DNA of 64,000 nucleotides from contig CALFNN010000060.1 in assembly GCA_937902925.1 (NCBI GenBank), forward strand, positions 1-64,000, written 5' to 3'. This document shows, piece after piece, positions 7,709-17,742 of the stretch. Positions within the stretch are counted from its first letter, which is position 1; the number at the start of each line of letters is the position of its first letter. A model generated the notes under the pieces. It did not search any database and was not told the origin of the DNA. It was given only the letters and a program-made list of their open reading frames with translations. Origin of the DNA: an uncultured Opitutaceae bacterium (lineage in GTDB: Bacteria > Verrucomicrobiota > Verrucomicrobiia > Opitutales > Opitutaceae). The translations under genes were made by a program, and so were the position numbers.

Positions 7709-9148
7709 ATGGGAGTCATCATCACATTCGTTCGCTGGGTATTCCAGAAATTCGCCGCCGCGGTGCTCATCGTGGCCCTGGCGCTGGCGGCGTGCGGACT
7801 GTGGCTCTTCCTGAAGGACAACGTCGAGTTCGACCAGTGGCGGCAGGATCTCGTGCGCTCGATCAACGGCGAGCGCAGCAAGACGCAGGCGGCGCTCGAT
7901 GACGTGCACCGGCGAATGGACCGCATCTCGGCCGAGATGCGGGCGGAGCAGGACCGTGCGGCGCTGGCCGACAGCGCGATCGCGAAGCTCAAGGACCTCG
8001 ACAGCACGTGGGACCGCTACGTCGGCAATCCCGCGCAACAGAAGGCGAACGCCGAGCAACTGGCGAAGACGAGCGCGACGCGCGCCGGGCTGACGGCGAA
8101 GATCGCGAAACTGAAGGAGGAATTTACGCGGGCGTCGTGGGAGCAGGACGGCCTCGAGGTGGCGCTGGGCAAGATCGACGTGCGCCTGCGCGCGGCCGAG
8201 GCGCAGCAGTCGAAGCTGATGCATTATGTCGAACGCACGTGGAATTACCCGGTGGGGCGCGGCGTCGTCCGGTTGCCGGTGAAGTGGTGGGTGGTTGTGT
8301 TCCTCGGGCTGTATTTCGCGGGGCCGACGGCGGGAAAGATGACGATGTATTTCTGGCTGGCGCCGATCGTGGAGCGCGGCCGGGCCGTGCGACTGGCCCG
8401 GGAACTGGCGGTGCTGCCGGAGGTGGGCGAGAGCCGCGTGTCGGCGGAGGTGGCGCTGCGACCGGGCGAGCGGTTGTGGGTGAAGGAAAAATTCCTGCAG
8501 GCCTCCGACGAAGGCCTGCAGAAGAAGACGCGCTACCTGCTCGACTGGCGGATTCCTTTCACGTGCCTCGCGACGCGCCTGGTGGAGCTGGTGGAGATGA
8601 GCCACCAGGAGGAAGCGGGCGAGCGGCGGCTGACGCTGTCGAACCAGAGCGATCCGCACAGCGAACTCGTGGTCGTGACGCTGGCCGAGGGCGCGTCGCT
8701 GATCCTGCGGCCGAGTTTCCTGGCGGGCGTCGTGACGGCGGGCGGGCGCCGGCTCGTGATCCGGCGGCGCTGGCAGCTTTTTCGCTGGCAGGCGTGGGTG
8801 ACGCTGCAATTCCGGTTTTTCGAATTTATGGGGCCGTGCCAGCTCGTGATCGCGGGCAACCGTGGCGTGCGGGCGGAGCGACTGAACGCCCGCGAGGGCC
8901 AGGCGAGCCCGGCGCGGCGGACGAACCAGGATGCGACGGTCGGATTCACGCCGAACCTCGACTACCGGCCGGTGCGGGCGGAGACGTTCTGGAGTTACTA
9001 CCGCGGAATGAATCCGCTCTTCGACGACCTGTTCGCGGGTCGCGGGTTGTTCCTGTGCCAGGAGGTGTCGGCGGCGGGCGACGCGAGCAAGGCGCGGCGG
9101 TTCTGGGCGGGCGTGTGGGGCGGGGTGATGAAGGTGTTCGGAATGTAA
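7709..9148 (+). CDS. Membrane-anchored coiled-coil protein of unknown function
   Basis: This is a 479-residue protein. A first membrane helix covers about residues 12-36 (FAAAVLIVALALAACGLWLF). A charged helical region likely to form coiled coil follows (about 40-175). A second hydrophobic segment lies near 192-215 (WWVVVFLGLYFAGPTAG). A C-terminal soluble domain of about 230 residues follows, whose beta-rich pattern (GASLILRPSFL, then MGPCQLVIAGNRGVRAERL) loosely resembles AIM24-type domains. That resemblance is tentative. The gene is divergent from gdhA, and its stop is followed within 7 bp by the left end of the GxxExxY cassette. I do not recognise a named family. Confidence 0.7.
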   Translation: MGVIITFVRWVFQKFAAAVLIVALALAACGLWLFLKDNVEFDQWRQDLVRSINGERSKTQAALDDVHRRMDRISAEMRAEQDRAALADSAIAKLKDLDSTWDRYVGNPAQQKANAEQLAKTSATRAGLTAKIAKLKEEFTRASWEQDGLEVALGKIDVRLRAAEAQQSKLMHYVERTWNYPVGRGVVRLPVKWWVVVFLGLYFAGPTAGKMTMYFWLAPIVERGRAVRLARELAVLPEVGESRVSAEVALRPGERLWVKEKFLQASDEGLQKKTRYLLDWRIPFTCLATRLVELVEMSHQEEAGERRLTLSNQSDPHSELVVVTLAEGASLILRPSFLAGVVTAGGRRLVIRRRWQLFRWQAWVTLQFRFFEFMGPCQLVIAGNRGVRAERLNAREGQASPARRTNQDATVGFTPNLDYRPVRAETFWSYYRGMNPLFDDLFAGRGLFLCQEVSAAGDASKARRFWAGVWGGVMKVFGM

Positions 9149-9154
9149 GCGATC

Positions 9155-9179
9155 AATTCAGAAGCCATGAAGCCATGAA
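9155..9179 (+). repeat. Left inverted-repeat arm of the GxxExxY cassette
   Basis: This 25-bp arm contains the start codon of the enclosed gene (ATG at 9175-9177). It differs from the right arm at one position, T for G at the 14th base. Confidence 0.9.
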
Positions 9180-9564
9180 CGAACCTGATTCAGGTTTAAG
9201 CGGACGGATCATCGGGGCGGCGATCCGCGTTCATGAGGCACTCGGTCCGGGCTTTCTGGAGAGCGTCTACGAGGAAGCGCTCGGAATCGAATTAACCGCA
9301 CAGGGGATCAAGTTTCAGAGGCAATTGCCCGTCCCGATCCAGTATCGCGGGCAAGTGGTGGGTGAGCACCGACTCGATTTATTGGTCGAGGGCATGGTCG
9401 TGGTGGAACTGAAAGCCGTGATCGGATTTGATCCGGTGCATTACGCCACCGTTCGTTCCTATCTCAAGGCGACGAACTGCACGGTCGGGTTGCTGATTGA
9501 TTTTGCCGCGGCAACCGTCCAAGTGAAGCGGGTGGGTCGCGAGTGGCATTCCCGGGCGGAATAG
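9175..9564 (+). CDS. GxxExxY protein (PD-(D/E)XK nuclease-like)
   Basis: This is a 129-residue protein. The name-giving motif GFLESVY lies at residues 26-32 within HEALGPGFLESVYEEAL. A PD-(D/E)XK-type core follows, with Asp68 in HRLDLLVEG and Glu78-x-Lys80 in VVVELKAV, and then a conserved helix, HYATVRSYLKA. This matches the TIGR04256/PDDEXK_3 family, whose members recur in many copies in verrucomicrobial and other genomes with no established function. A nuclease-like fold is indicated; activity is not proven. The reading frame is intact. The ATG at 9175 sits inside the left inverted-repeat arm, and the stop is 2 bp before the right arm. Base composition is visibly less GC-rich than in neighbouring genes. 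Confidence 0.9.
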   Translation: MNEPDSGLSGRIIGAAIRVHEALGPGFLESVYEEALGIELTAQGIKFQRQLPVPIQYRGQVVGEHRLDLLVEGMVVVELKAVIGFDPVHYATVRSYLKATNCTVGLLIDFAAATVQVKRVGREWHSRAE

Positions 9565-9566
9565 CT

Positions 9567-9591
9567 TTCATGGCTTCCTGGCTTCTGAATT
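9567..9591 (-). repeat. Right inverted-repeat arm of the GxxExxY cassette
   Basis: This is the inverse copy of the arm at 9155-9179. It ends only 4 bp before the uvrB ATG and so occupies the position where the uvrB ribosome-binding site would normally be. Confidence 0.9.
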
Positions 9592-9595
9592 AACC

Positions 9596-11632
<2,037 letters not shown>

Positions 11633-11654
11633 CCTGGGTTCTCGGGCGGCGCGC

Positions 11655-11936
11655 TTAACTTCCACTGGCGCCGGTGGGCGGCTGTTCCGGACCGATGCGA
11701 CGGAAGGCGTCGCGCGCGGCGTCGCCGCCGATCGCGCTGCTGCTCGGGCCGGCCCCGGCTGGGACGGCGCCCTTGCGGACTTTCACCGGGATGTTCGAAC
11801 CGATGGGCGTGACATATTCGTATTCGTCGTCCGCCGTGGCGGTGGCCGGCTTGCTCGTCGCGCAACCGGCGGCGAGGAACAGGGCGAGAGGGGCGACGCC
11901 TCGCCCGAGGCGCTGCGCGAGTCGGGGCGAATTCAT
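11655..11936 (-). CDS. Small predicted lipoprotein
   Basis: This is a 93-residue protein with a short basic N-terminus and a hydrophobic segment ending in LFLAAGC, a clear lipobox. The lipidated Cys is near residue 25. The mature part is short and includes DDEYEYVTPIGSNIPVKVRKG. Short lipoproteins carrying this 'TGSNIPVKVRKG' type of motif are common hypothetical proteins in this kind of genome; the role is unknown. The gene converges on uvrB with a 22-bp gap. Confidence 0.7.
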   Translation of the reverse strand: MNSPRLAQRLGRGVAPLALFLAAGCATSKPATATADDEYEYVTPIGSNIPVKVRKGAVPAGAGPSSSAIGGDAARDAFRRIGPEQPPTGASGS

Positions 11937-12044
11937 GCGACGCAGGCCATCCGGCGAACGGAGGGCGTCGACTGATTTGCGACGAACGGCGGGAAGTCTG
12001 CGACGGCGAAGGCGCGGCAGCGCGCGTCGCGTCGAAAACGAGGC

Positions 12045-12608
12045 TCAGGCCTGCTGGCGCTCGGGCTTGAGGACGCCGATGCTCGTGAGGTTGCGATAGC
12101 GTTCGGCGAAATCGAGGCCGTAGCCGACGACGAACTTGTCGGGAATCTGGAAACCGACGAGATCGGCCTCGAACGGCACCTGCCGGCGGCCCTTTTTGTC
12201 GAGGAGCACGCAGACCCGGACGCTCCTGGGCTGCATGCCGCGGATCATCGAGGCGAGCAGCGAGAGGGTTTTGCCGGTGTCGAGGATGTCGTCGACGATC
12301 AACACGTGGCGGCCGGAGACGTCGAGCGTGAGCCCGTGGATCAGCTTGGGAATGCCCTGCGACTCAGTCATCGCGCCGTAACTGGAGATGCGGATGCAGT
12401 CGAGGCGGACGGGATTGTCGACCTGGCGCAGCAGGTCGGCGGTGAACAGGATGGCGCCGTTCATCACGGACACGACGGTGAATTCCTGGTCGCCGTAAAT
12501 GCGCTTCAGCTCGCGGCCGAGCCCTTTCACGCGACGGAGGATCCGCGCCTCGGTAATGAGCACCTTTTCCAGATCGGGGTGGATGGCCGGGGATTTTTTT
12601 GCGGGCAT
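12045..12608 (-). CDS. hpt: Hypoxanthine phosphoribosyltransferase
   Basis: This is a 187-residue type I phosphoribosyltransferase of purine salvage, which makes IMP or GMP from the base and PRPP. The PRPP-binding loop VLIVDDILDTGKTL lies at about residues 102-115. The flexible-loop segment IRISSYGAMTESQG and the C-terminal DKFVVGYGLDFAERYRNL, which contacts the purine, are canonical. The ATG at 12608 (MPAKKSP) is preferred over one eight codons upstream because it gives the usual family length. Confidence 0.92.
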   Translation of the reverse strand: MPAKKSPAIHPDLEKVLITEARILRRVKGLGRELKRIYGDQEFTVVSVMNGAILFTADLLRQVDNPVRLDCIRISSYGAMTESQGIPKLIHGLTLDVSGRHVLIVDDILDTGKTLSLLASMIRGMQPRSVRVCVLLDKKGRRQVPFEADLVGFQIPDKFVVGYGLDFAERYRNLTSIGVLKPERQQA

Positions 12609-12690
12609 GACGGGAATCCGGGAGCAAGGCAAACGGGCCGCGGCGAGGCAACATCGTTACGCGGCGGCGGAGGAGGCCGAGGACGGATTT

Positions 12691-12750
12691 AATTCAGAAG
12701 CCAGGAAGCCGTGAAAAAACCTTGGTTCTTGGCTTCGTGGCTTCTGAATT
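12691..12750. repeat. Solo palindrome with GxxExxY-cassette arms
   Basis: A 60-bp inverted repeat. The left arm AATTCAGAAGCCAGGAAGCC (12691-12710) is identical to the right-end arm of the cassette at 9567-9591. The right arm (12731-12750) is its inverse with one mismatch. The loop is 20 nt and begins GTGAA, echoing the ATGAA of the cassette. It lies between hpt and the ABC ATPase gene, and could fold into a long RNA or DNA hairpin. Confidence 0.9.
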
Positions 12751-12881
12751 CCCCAATCTGCGATCCAACGCCCTTGGCGCGCGTCGCCGTGGGTTAATTC
12801 TTTTGACTAAGCCGGAGACGAAATCTTGCTTCGCCGGGCATCTGCGCGGTCCGCCTTCGCCAAGGCTGCGGCGCGACAAGC

Positions 12882-13952
12882 ATGATTTCCATACGCGTTC
12901 AGCAACTGACGAAGCGGTTTGGGACGGTCACCGCGCTCCGCCATCTCGACCTGATGATCGAACCGGGCGAGCTGTTTTTCCTGCTCGGGCCGAGCGGTTG
13001 CGGCAAGACGACGCTGCTGCGGAGCCTCGCGGGTTTCTATATCCCCGAGGAGGGAAAGATATTTTTCGGCGACGAGGACGTGACGCGGCTGGCGCCGCAC
13101 AAGCGGAACACGGGAATGATGTTTCAGAGCTACGCGTTATGGCCACACATGACCGTCGCCGAGAACGTGGCTTTCGGCCTGGAGGAGCGGAAGGTGGCGA
13201 AGGACGAGATCAAGCGCCGCGTGGGTGAGGCACTCGACTCGGTCCGGATGAGCGACTACGCCGAACGCCGGCCGAACCAGCTATCCGGCGGGCAGCAGCA
13301 GCGGGTGGCGCTGGCGCGCGCGCTGGTGATCCGGCCGCGCTGCCTGCTGCTCGACGAGCCGCTGTCGAATCTCGACGCGAAACTGCGGCTGGAGATGCGC
13401 GCGGAAATCCGGCGGGTGTGCAAGGAGTTCAAGTTGACGACCGTCTACGTGACGCACGACCAGAAGGAGGCGCTCTCGATCTCGGACCGGATGGCGATCC
13501 TCGACGGCGGACTCATCCGGCAGGTCGGCTCGCCGCGCGACGTCTATCGCCGGCCGGTGAGCAGGATGGTCGCGAACTTCATCGGCGAGACGGATTTCAT
13601 CCCCGGCAAACTGCTCGGGGTCGATGGTCAGCGCGCGAGCGTCGAGACCGCGATCGGCCGGTTCGACGGCGTGCTCGGGGATGCCAGGGCGATGCCGGCG
13701 GCGGGTGCGAGTGTGACGGTCTCGGTCCGGCCCGAATGCTGGACGCTGAGCCGCGAGGCGCCGGCGGGCAATGCGGTGAAAGGGCGGATCGGCGAGGCGA
13801 TCTACCTCGGCGAGGTGGCGCAGTATGGGTTCGTGGCCGGCGGGACGACGCTGAAGATTTTCGAACTCAACCCGCGGTTCATCGACCAGTCGGCGCGCGG
13901 CGAGGTGTTTGCGAGCGTCCTGCCGGAGGATGTGGTCGTGCTGGCGGAGTGA
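12882..13952 (+). CDS. ABC importer ATP-binding protein (iron/polyamine/phosphonate type)
   Basis: This is a 356-residue ABC ATPase. Walker A is GPSGCGKT at 36-43, the signature LSGGQQQR begins at 134, Walker B is LLLDEP at 155-160, and an H-loop VTHD follows. A C-terminal TOBE-like domain (about 240-356) is typical of the FbpC/PotA group that energises uptake of Fe(III), polyamines or similar solutes. The gene is followed 153 bp later by a binding protein on the same strand. The likely permease is about 24 kb away at 38347-40041. The true solute is not evident. Confidence 0.9.
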   Translation: MISIRVQQLTKRFGTVTALRHLDLMIEPGELFFLLGPSGCGKTTLLRSLAGFYIPEEGKIFFGDEDVTRLAPHKRNTGMMFQSYALWPHMTVAENVAFGLEERKVAKDEIKRRVGEALDSVRMSDYAERRPNQLSGGQQQRVALARALVIRPRCLLLDEPLSNLDAKLRLEMRAEIRRVCKEFKLTTVYVTHDQKEALSISDRMAILDGGLIRQVGSPRDVYRRPVSRMVANFIGETDFIPGKLLGVDGQRASVETAIGRFDGVLGDARAMPAAGASVTVSVRPECWTLSREAPAGNAVKGRIGEAIYLGEVAQYGFVAGGTTLKIFELNPRFIDQSARGEVFASVLPEDVVVLAE

Positions 13953-14105
13953 GGGAACCTCCAGGCATCTCCCAGTGAACCCGTCGCGCAATCTCCCGGA
14001 AAAGTGAAGAAGGAAACCAGGAAGCCAGGAAAGGCGCCCAGCTCCCGGCCTGATTCGCCCGCCGGCGGTTGAGCGCATTTCCACGGTGCACCTCCCGACT
14101 CTCAC

Positions 14106-15728
14106 GTGAAGCGCTTCATCATCATTTTCGCCCTGGTCGCGATCGTGGCGCTGCCGTTTGCGCTGCGCTCGAAGCGGGCGGCCGCGGAGGAACACGCGGA
14201 CGACACGGTCGTCATCATCACGCCGCACAACGAGGCGATCCGCTACGAATACGGGCGCGGGTTTCAGGACTGGTATCGGGCGCGCACCGGGCGGACGGTG
14301 GCGGTCGACTGGCGGGTGATCGGCGGCACGAGCGAGATCGCCCAGTTTCTCGAGGGCGGATATGTGACGGCGTTTCAGAACTACTGGACGGGAAAGCTGG
14401 GCAAGCCGTGGAGCGCGGCGGTGCAGGCGGCGTTTCAAAGCGACCGGCTGGCGGCGGACGCCCCGCCGGGGGTGCGGGAGGCGCGTGAGATTTTTCTGCG
14501 GTCGGCGGTCGGGTGCGGCATCGATCTTTTTTTCGGCGGCGGCACGTATGATTTTTCGAAGCAGGCGCAGGCGGGGCGGCTCGTCGACAGCGGGCTGCGG
14601 GAGCTGCATCCGGACTGGTTCACCGACGACGTGATTCCGCGGACGCACGGCGGAGAGGAGTTTTGGGACCCGGACGGCCGGTGGCTGGGCACGGTGCTCA
14701 GCTCGTATGGGATCATCTACAACCGGGATTCGTTGCGGCGGCTGGGCTTTGCCGGCGAACTGCGGAGCTGGAGCGATTTCGCCGATCCGCGGTTCGTGGG
14801 CGAGGTGGCGCTGGCGGATCCGACGAAGAGTGGGTCGATCGCGGAGGCGTTCGAGAACATGATCCAGCAGCAGATGCAGCACCGGCTGCGGGCGCTGCAG
14901 GCGGCGGAACCGGCGGTCGATGCGAAGACGCGCGAGACGCAGGCGGTGCGCGAGGGCTGGCTCGCGGGCCTGCGGCTGATCCAGCTCATCGGGGCGAACG
15001 CGCGCTACTTCACCGACACGTCGCAGAAGCCGCCGATCGACGTGGCGGCGGGCGATTGCGCGATGGGGCTGTGCATCGATTTCTACGGGCGCCAGCAGCA
15101 GGAGGCGGTGCGGCGGCGCGGCGACTCGGAGCGGATCGGGTATGTGTCGCCCGCGGGCGGCTCGGCGGTGGCGGTCGATCCGGTGGCGCTGTTGCGCGGG
15201 GCGCCGCACCGGGCGGTGGCGGTGGCGTTCATGGAATATGTGCTGTCGATGGACGGGCAGAAGCTGTGGAACTTCCGGCCCGGCACCCCGGGCGGACCGC
15301 AGCGCTACGCCTTGCGGCGATTGCCGGTGCGGTTGGATTTCTACCGTCACGCCGAGTGGCGCGCGCTGCGGAGCGATCCGGACGAATCGCCCTACGACGA
15401 GGCCGAACCGCTGGTCTATCATCCGGAGTGGACGGGTGCGCTGTTTCGCGAAATGGCGTTTGTGGTCCGGGTGATGTGCCAGGACACGCACGTCGAGCTC
15501 GTCGAGGCGTGGAAGGCGGCGATCGCGGCGCCCGAGCCGGCGCGCTCGCGGGCGCTGGCGGCGCTGCAGGACATGTCGGCGGTGGACTACGACCGCGTGC
15601 GCGGCGCGATCCACCAGGCGCTCAGCTCGAGGAACAAGGCGGACGAAGTGGCGCTGGCGGGCGAACTCGGGGCGGCGTTCCGGCGACAATATGCGAGGGC
15701 GGAGGAAATCGCGCGCGGCAGTCCGTGA
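14106..15728 (+). CDS. Extracellular solute-binding protein of an ABC importer
   Basis: This is a 540-residue protein with an N-terminal hydrophobic signal or anchor (FIIIFALVAIVALPFAL). The bacterial binding-protein fold resembles Fe(III)-type family 1 proteins: VVIITPHNEAIRYEYGRGFQDWY at the start, YGIIYNRDSLRRLG, a WSDFADPRFVGEVALADPTKSG block, and AVAVDPVALLRGAPHRAVAV. It is noticeably longer than typical Fe(III)-binding proteins (about 330-370 residues), with an extra C-terminal portion of about 150 residues. It should deliver its solute to the permease driven by the ATPase encoded just upstream. Confidence 0.85.
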   Translation: MKRFIIIFALVAIVALPFALRSKRAAAEEHADDTVVIITPHNEAIRYEYGRGFQDWYRARTGRTVAVDWRVIGGTSEIAQFLEGGYVTAFQNYWTGKLGKPWSAAVQAAFQSDRLAADAPPGVREAREIFLRSAVGCGIDLFFGGGTYDFSKQAQAGRLVDSGLRELHPDWFTDDVIPRTHGGEEFWDPDGRWLGTVLSSYGIIYNRDSLRRLGFAGELRSWSDFADPRFVGEVALADPTKSGSIAEAFENMIQQQMQHRLRALQAAEPAVDAKTRETQAVREGWLAGLRLIQLIGANARYFTDTSQKPPIDVAAGDCAMGLCIDFYGRQQQEAVRRRGDSERIGYVSPAGGSAVAVDPVALLRGAPHRAVAVAFMEYVLSMDGQKLWNFRPGTPGGPQRYALRRLPVRLDFYRHAEWRALRSDPDESPYDEAEPLVYHPEWTGALFREMAFVVRVMCQDTHVELVEAWKAAIAAPEPARSRALAALQDMSAVDYDRVRGAIHQALSSRNKADEVALAGELGAAFRRQYARAEEIARGSP

Positions 15729-16190
15729 TCAGGGCGCGGCCGGAGGCGGCGGCTTGGTTGCGGAGCGGCGTTTCTCCATCTGGCTTTCCGGCTTGGCGAC
15801 GGGAGTGAAGCCAAACTGCGCGTAGAGGCCGTGGGCGTCGCGCGTTGCGAGCGAGAACCGCCGCAGCGTCTGGAGCCGCGGATGATCCATGACCGCGCGA
15901 ATGGCGATTTTCGACAGGCCCTGCTTGCGATGCGGCTCCAGCACGTAGACATCGCACAGCCACGCGAACGTGGCGAAGTCGGTGACGACACGGACCAACC
16001 CGACCTGGGTGCCGTCCGCCGTGTAGACGCCGACGCACAGGGAGTGCTGCAACGAGCGCTCGACGACCTCGCGCGACACCCCCTGCGCCCAATAGCTTTC
16101 ATTGCTCAGGTAGGCCTGGATGGCGTCGAGATCGAGCCGGTCGGGATCGTCGGAGATGAGGTAGTCGCCGTGACGAACTTCGTAGGGCAT
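15729..16190 (-). CDS. GNAT family N-acetyltransferase
   Basis: This is a 153-residue single-domain acetyltransferase. The acetyl-CoA binding region is visible as LCDVYVLEPHRKQGLSKIAIRAVM, and a late LYAQFGFTPV motif closes the fold. The N-terminal AIQAYLSNESYWAQGVSREVVERSL is typical of a GNAT subfamily often annotated only by domain. The substrate is unknown. The gene converges on the binding-protein gene with no gap between their stop codons. Confidence 0.88.
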   Translation of the reverse strand: MPYEVRHGDYLISDDPDRLDLDAIQAYLSNESYWAQGVSREVVERSLQHSLCVGVYTADGTQVGLVRVVTDFATFAWLCDVYVLEPHRKQGLSKIAIRAVMDHPRLQTLRRFSLATRDAHGLYAQFGFTPVAKPESQMEKRRSATKPPPPAAP

Positions 16191-16300
16191 GCGAGGAAGA
16201 GGGAGCTTAACAGGAGGAAACGCAGAGAACGGAGAGGAATCAACAACCAGCGGTTCGGACCTAGTTCTTCTGTTTCTCGGCTACCTCCGGCTCAACCGCG

Positions 16301-16969
16301 CTACAGTTTCGCGAAGGCGGCGGCGAACGCGGGCTTGTCGGCGGCCCTGAAGAACGACGTGCCGGCCACGAACGTGTCCGCGCCCGCGGCGCGGCATTCG
16401 AAGGCGGTGTCGGCGTCGATGCCGCCATCGACCTCGAGCCGGAAACCGAGCCTGCGGGCCTGGCGCCAGTCACGGAACTGGGAAATCTTCGGGAGCATGT
16501 CGCGGCGAAAACTCTGGCCGCCGAAGCCAGGCTGGACCGTCATCACGAGCACGAGGTCCACGGCGCCGAGCAGATGCTCGACGGCGCGCGCGGGCGTGCC
16601 GGGATTGAGCACGATGCCGCACTGACAGCCGAGCGCGCGGATGCGCGCGAGCGTGGCGGCGTGGTCGTAGTCCGGCTCGATGTGGATGCTGACGAGGTTC
16701 GCGCCGGCCTTGGCGAATGGCTCGATGTAGCGGTGCGGCTCGCTGAGCATGAGGTGCGTGTCGAAGAAGAGCTTGATGCCGGCGCGCCGGAGCGCGGCGA
16801 GGGTCTCGGGGCCGAAGGAAAGGTTCGGCACGAAATGGCCGTCCATGATGTCGCAGTGCAGCCACGGGAGGTTGAGCTGCGCGACGGCGGCGGCGCTGGC
16901 GCCGAGATGGGCGTGATCGCCGGCGAGGAGGGAGGGATTGAGGAGCGGCGCGTGGAGAGGTGGTGGCAT
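16301..16969 (-). CDS. rpe: Ribulose-phosphate 3-epimerase
   Basis: This 222-residue TIM-barrel enzyme interconverts ribulose-5-phosphate and xylulose-5-phosphate in the pentose phosphate pathway. Conserved motifs are LNPSLLAGD, LHCDIMDGHFVPNLSFG, DTHLMLSEPHRYI, VMTVQPGFGGQSF and LEVDGGI. The ATG at 16969 gives the normal length and a canonical N-terminus; the open frame extends 37 codons upstream but with no family-like sequence. Confidence 0.95.
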   Translation of the reverse strand: MPPPLHAPLLNPSLLAGDHAHLGASAAAVAQLNLPWLHCDIMDGHFVPNLSFGPETLAALRRAGIKLFFDTHLMLSEPHRYIEPFAKAGANLVSIHIEPDYDHAATLARIRALGCQCGIVLNPGTPARAVEHLLGAVDLVLVMTVQPGFGGQSFRRDMLPKISQFRDWRQARRLGFRLEVDGGIDADTAFECRAAGADTFVAGTSFFRAADKPAFAAAFAKL

Positions 16970-17090
16970 GGAACGTCGCGACGGCGGTTGGCGTTGGTTC
17001 AGGGCGAGGACAACGACCGGTCGAAGGCGGCGCAACCCCGCAATCTGCGGAGCGTCCCGACTCCGCCGTGGCGCCCGCACCGCACCGCGC

Positions 17091-17660
17091 TCACCACACG
17101 TCGAGGACGAGGTGGGTGAGCTTGTCGGCGAGGGACTCGGCGAGGAGCGGGAGGGTCTGGTATTCGCTCTGGAGCTGGCCGCTGTCGGTGAAGGACTCGC
17201 GCTGCACGCTCACCACGCGGTTCTCGAAAAGATTCTTCGCGCCGCGGTTGTCGCGCAGGGTGCAGGTCGTGCCGAGGGTGAGATTGAATTTGCGCGCGAG
17301 GCCGGTGTCGCCCTCGCGGGCGGTGACCGCATCGCGGTGGTAGTCGGTGATGACGACCGTCAGCGTGGCGTCGGCGGCCTCCGGCGAGTTGACGAGCGAG
17401 ACGCGGCCGTCGCGGAGAAACGTTTCGCGGAGACGCGTGCTGAGGAGCGGCCGGGCGTCGGGCAGGAGGGTCTTGTTCTGCACGGGCGCGACGTAGAGCG
17501 TGTGAAACGAGAGCGAGCCGCCGGTGCCGAGCTGGTAGTGGGAGCAACTCGCGCCCAGCGCGAGAGCGACGAGGGACAGCGAAAAAGCAACGCGTGGCGA
17601 AGGGCGGGCGGCGCGCGGGCGAAACCGGCGGGTCGAGAATACTCTGGCCAGAAAGCTCAC
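17091..17660 (-). CDS. LPS-assembly lipoprotein LptE-like protein
   Basis: This is a 189-residue protein. An N-terminal basic stretch and hydrophobic segment end in LALGASC, a lipobox with Cys39. The mature part (YQLGTGGSLSFHTLYVAPVQNKT, then LRETFLRDGRVSLV and ADATLTVVITDYHRDA) matches the LptE family. That protein plugs the LptD barrel and delivers LPS to the outer surface. The gene follows bamD on the same strand with an 82-bp gap, fitting an outer-membrane biogenesis cluster. No lptD is in this window. Confidence 0.82.
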   Translation of the reverse strand: MSFLARVFSTRRFRPRAARPSPRVAFSLSLVALALGASCSHYQLGTGGSLSFHTLYVAPVQNKTLLPDARPLLSTRLRETFLRDGRVSLVNSPEAADATLTVVITDYHRDAVTAREGDTGLARKFNLTLGTTCTLRDNRGAKNLFENRVVSVQRESFTDSGQLQSEYQTLPLLAESLADKLTHLVLDVW

Positions 17661-17742
17661 GGTGGAGAGGGGGCCCGGAAACCGGGAAGCAGATTTCGCT
17701 CCGGGATTCCTGGCTTCGTGCTTCGTTCTCAGCGCCGCCGGC

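Larger units (their letters stand above)
9155..9591 (+). mobile_element. GxxExxY cassette bounded by 25-bp inverted repeats
   Basis: A 437-bp unit begins with AATTCAGAAGCCATGAAGCC and ends with the inverse of AATTCAGAAGCCAGGAAGCC. Each arm continues inward with ATGAA, giving 25-bp arms (9155-9179 and 9567-9591) with a single mismatch. The arms enclose one gene almost exactly. There is no transposase, and no target duplication was seen at the edges. The same arms occur as a solo palindrome at 12691-12750 and, diverged, in the array at 1-445, so the arm belongs to a dispersed repeat family. Calling it mobile is inference from copy number and discrete ends. Confidence 0.65.

Noticed and set aside
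9175-9564. GxxExxY gene as the antitoxin or toxin of a two-gene system
   Set aside because: No partner ORF lies within the inverted repeats; the flanking genes belong to other functions.
13281-15689. 802-codon minus-strand open frame opposite the ABC genes
   Set aside because: Arg/Pro/His-rich shadow frame; the plus-strand ATPase and binding protein are well supported.
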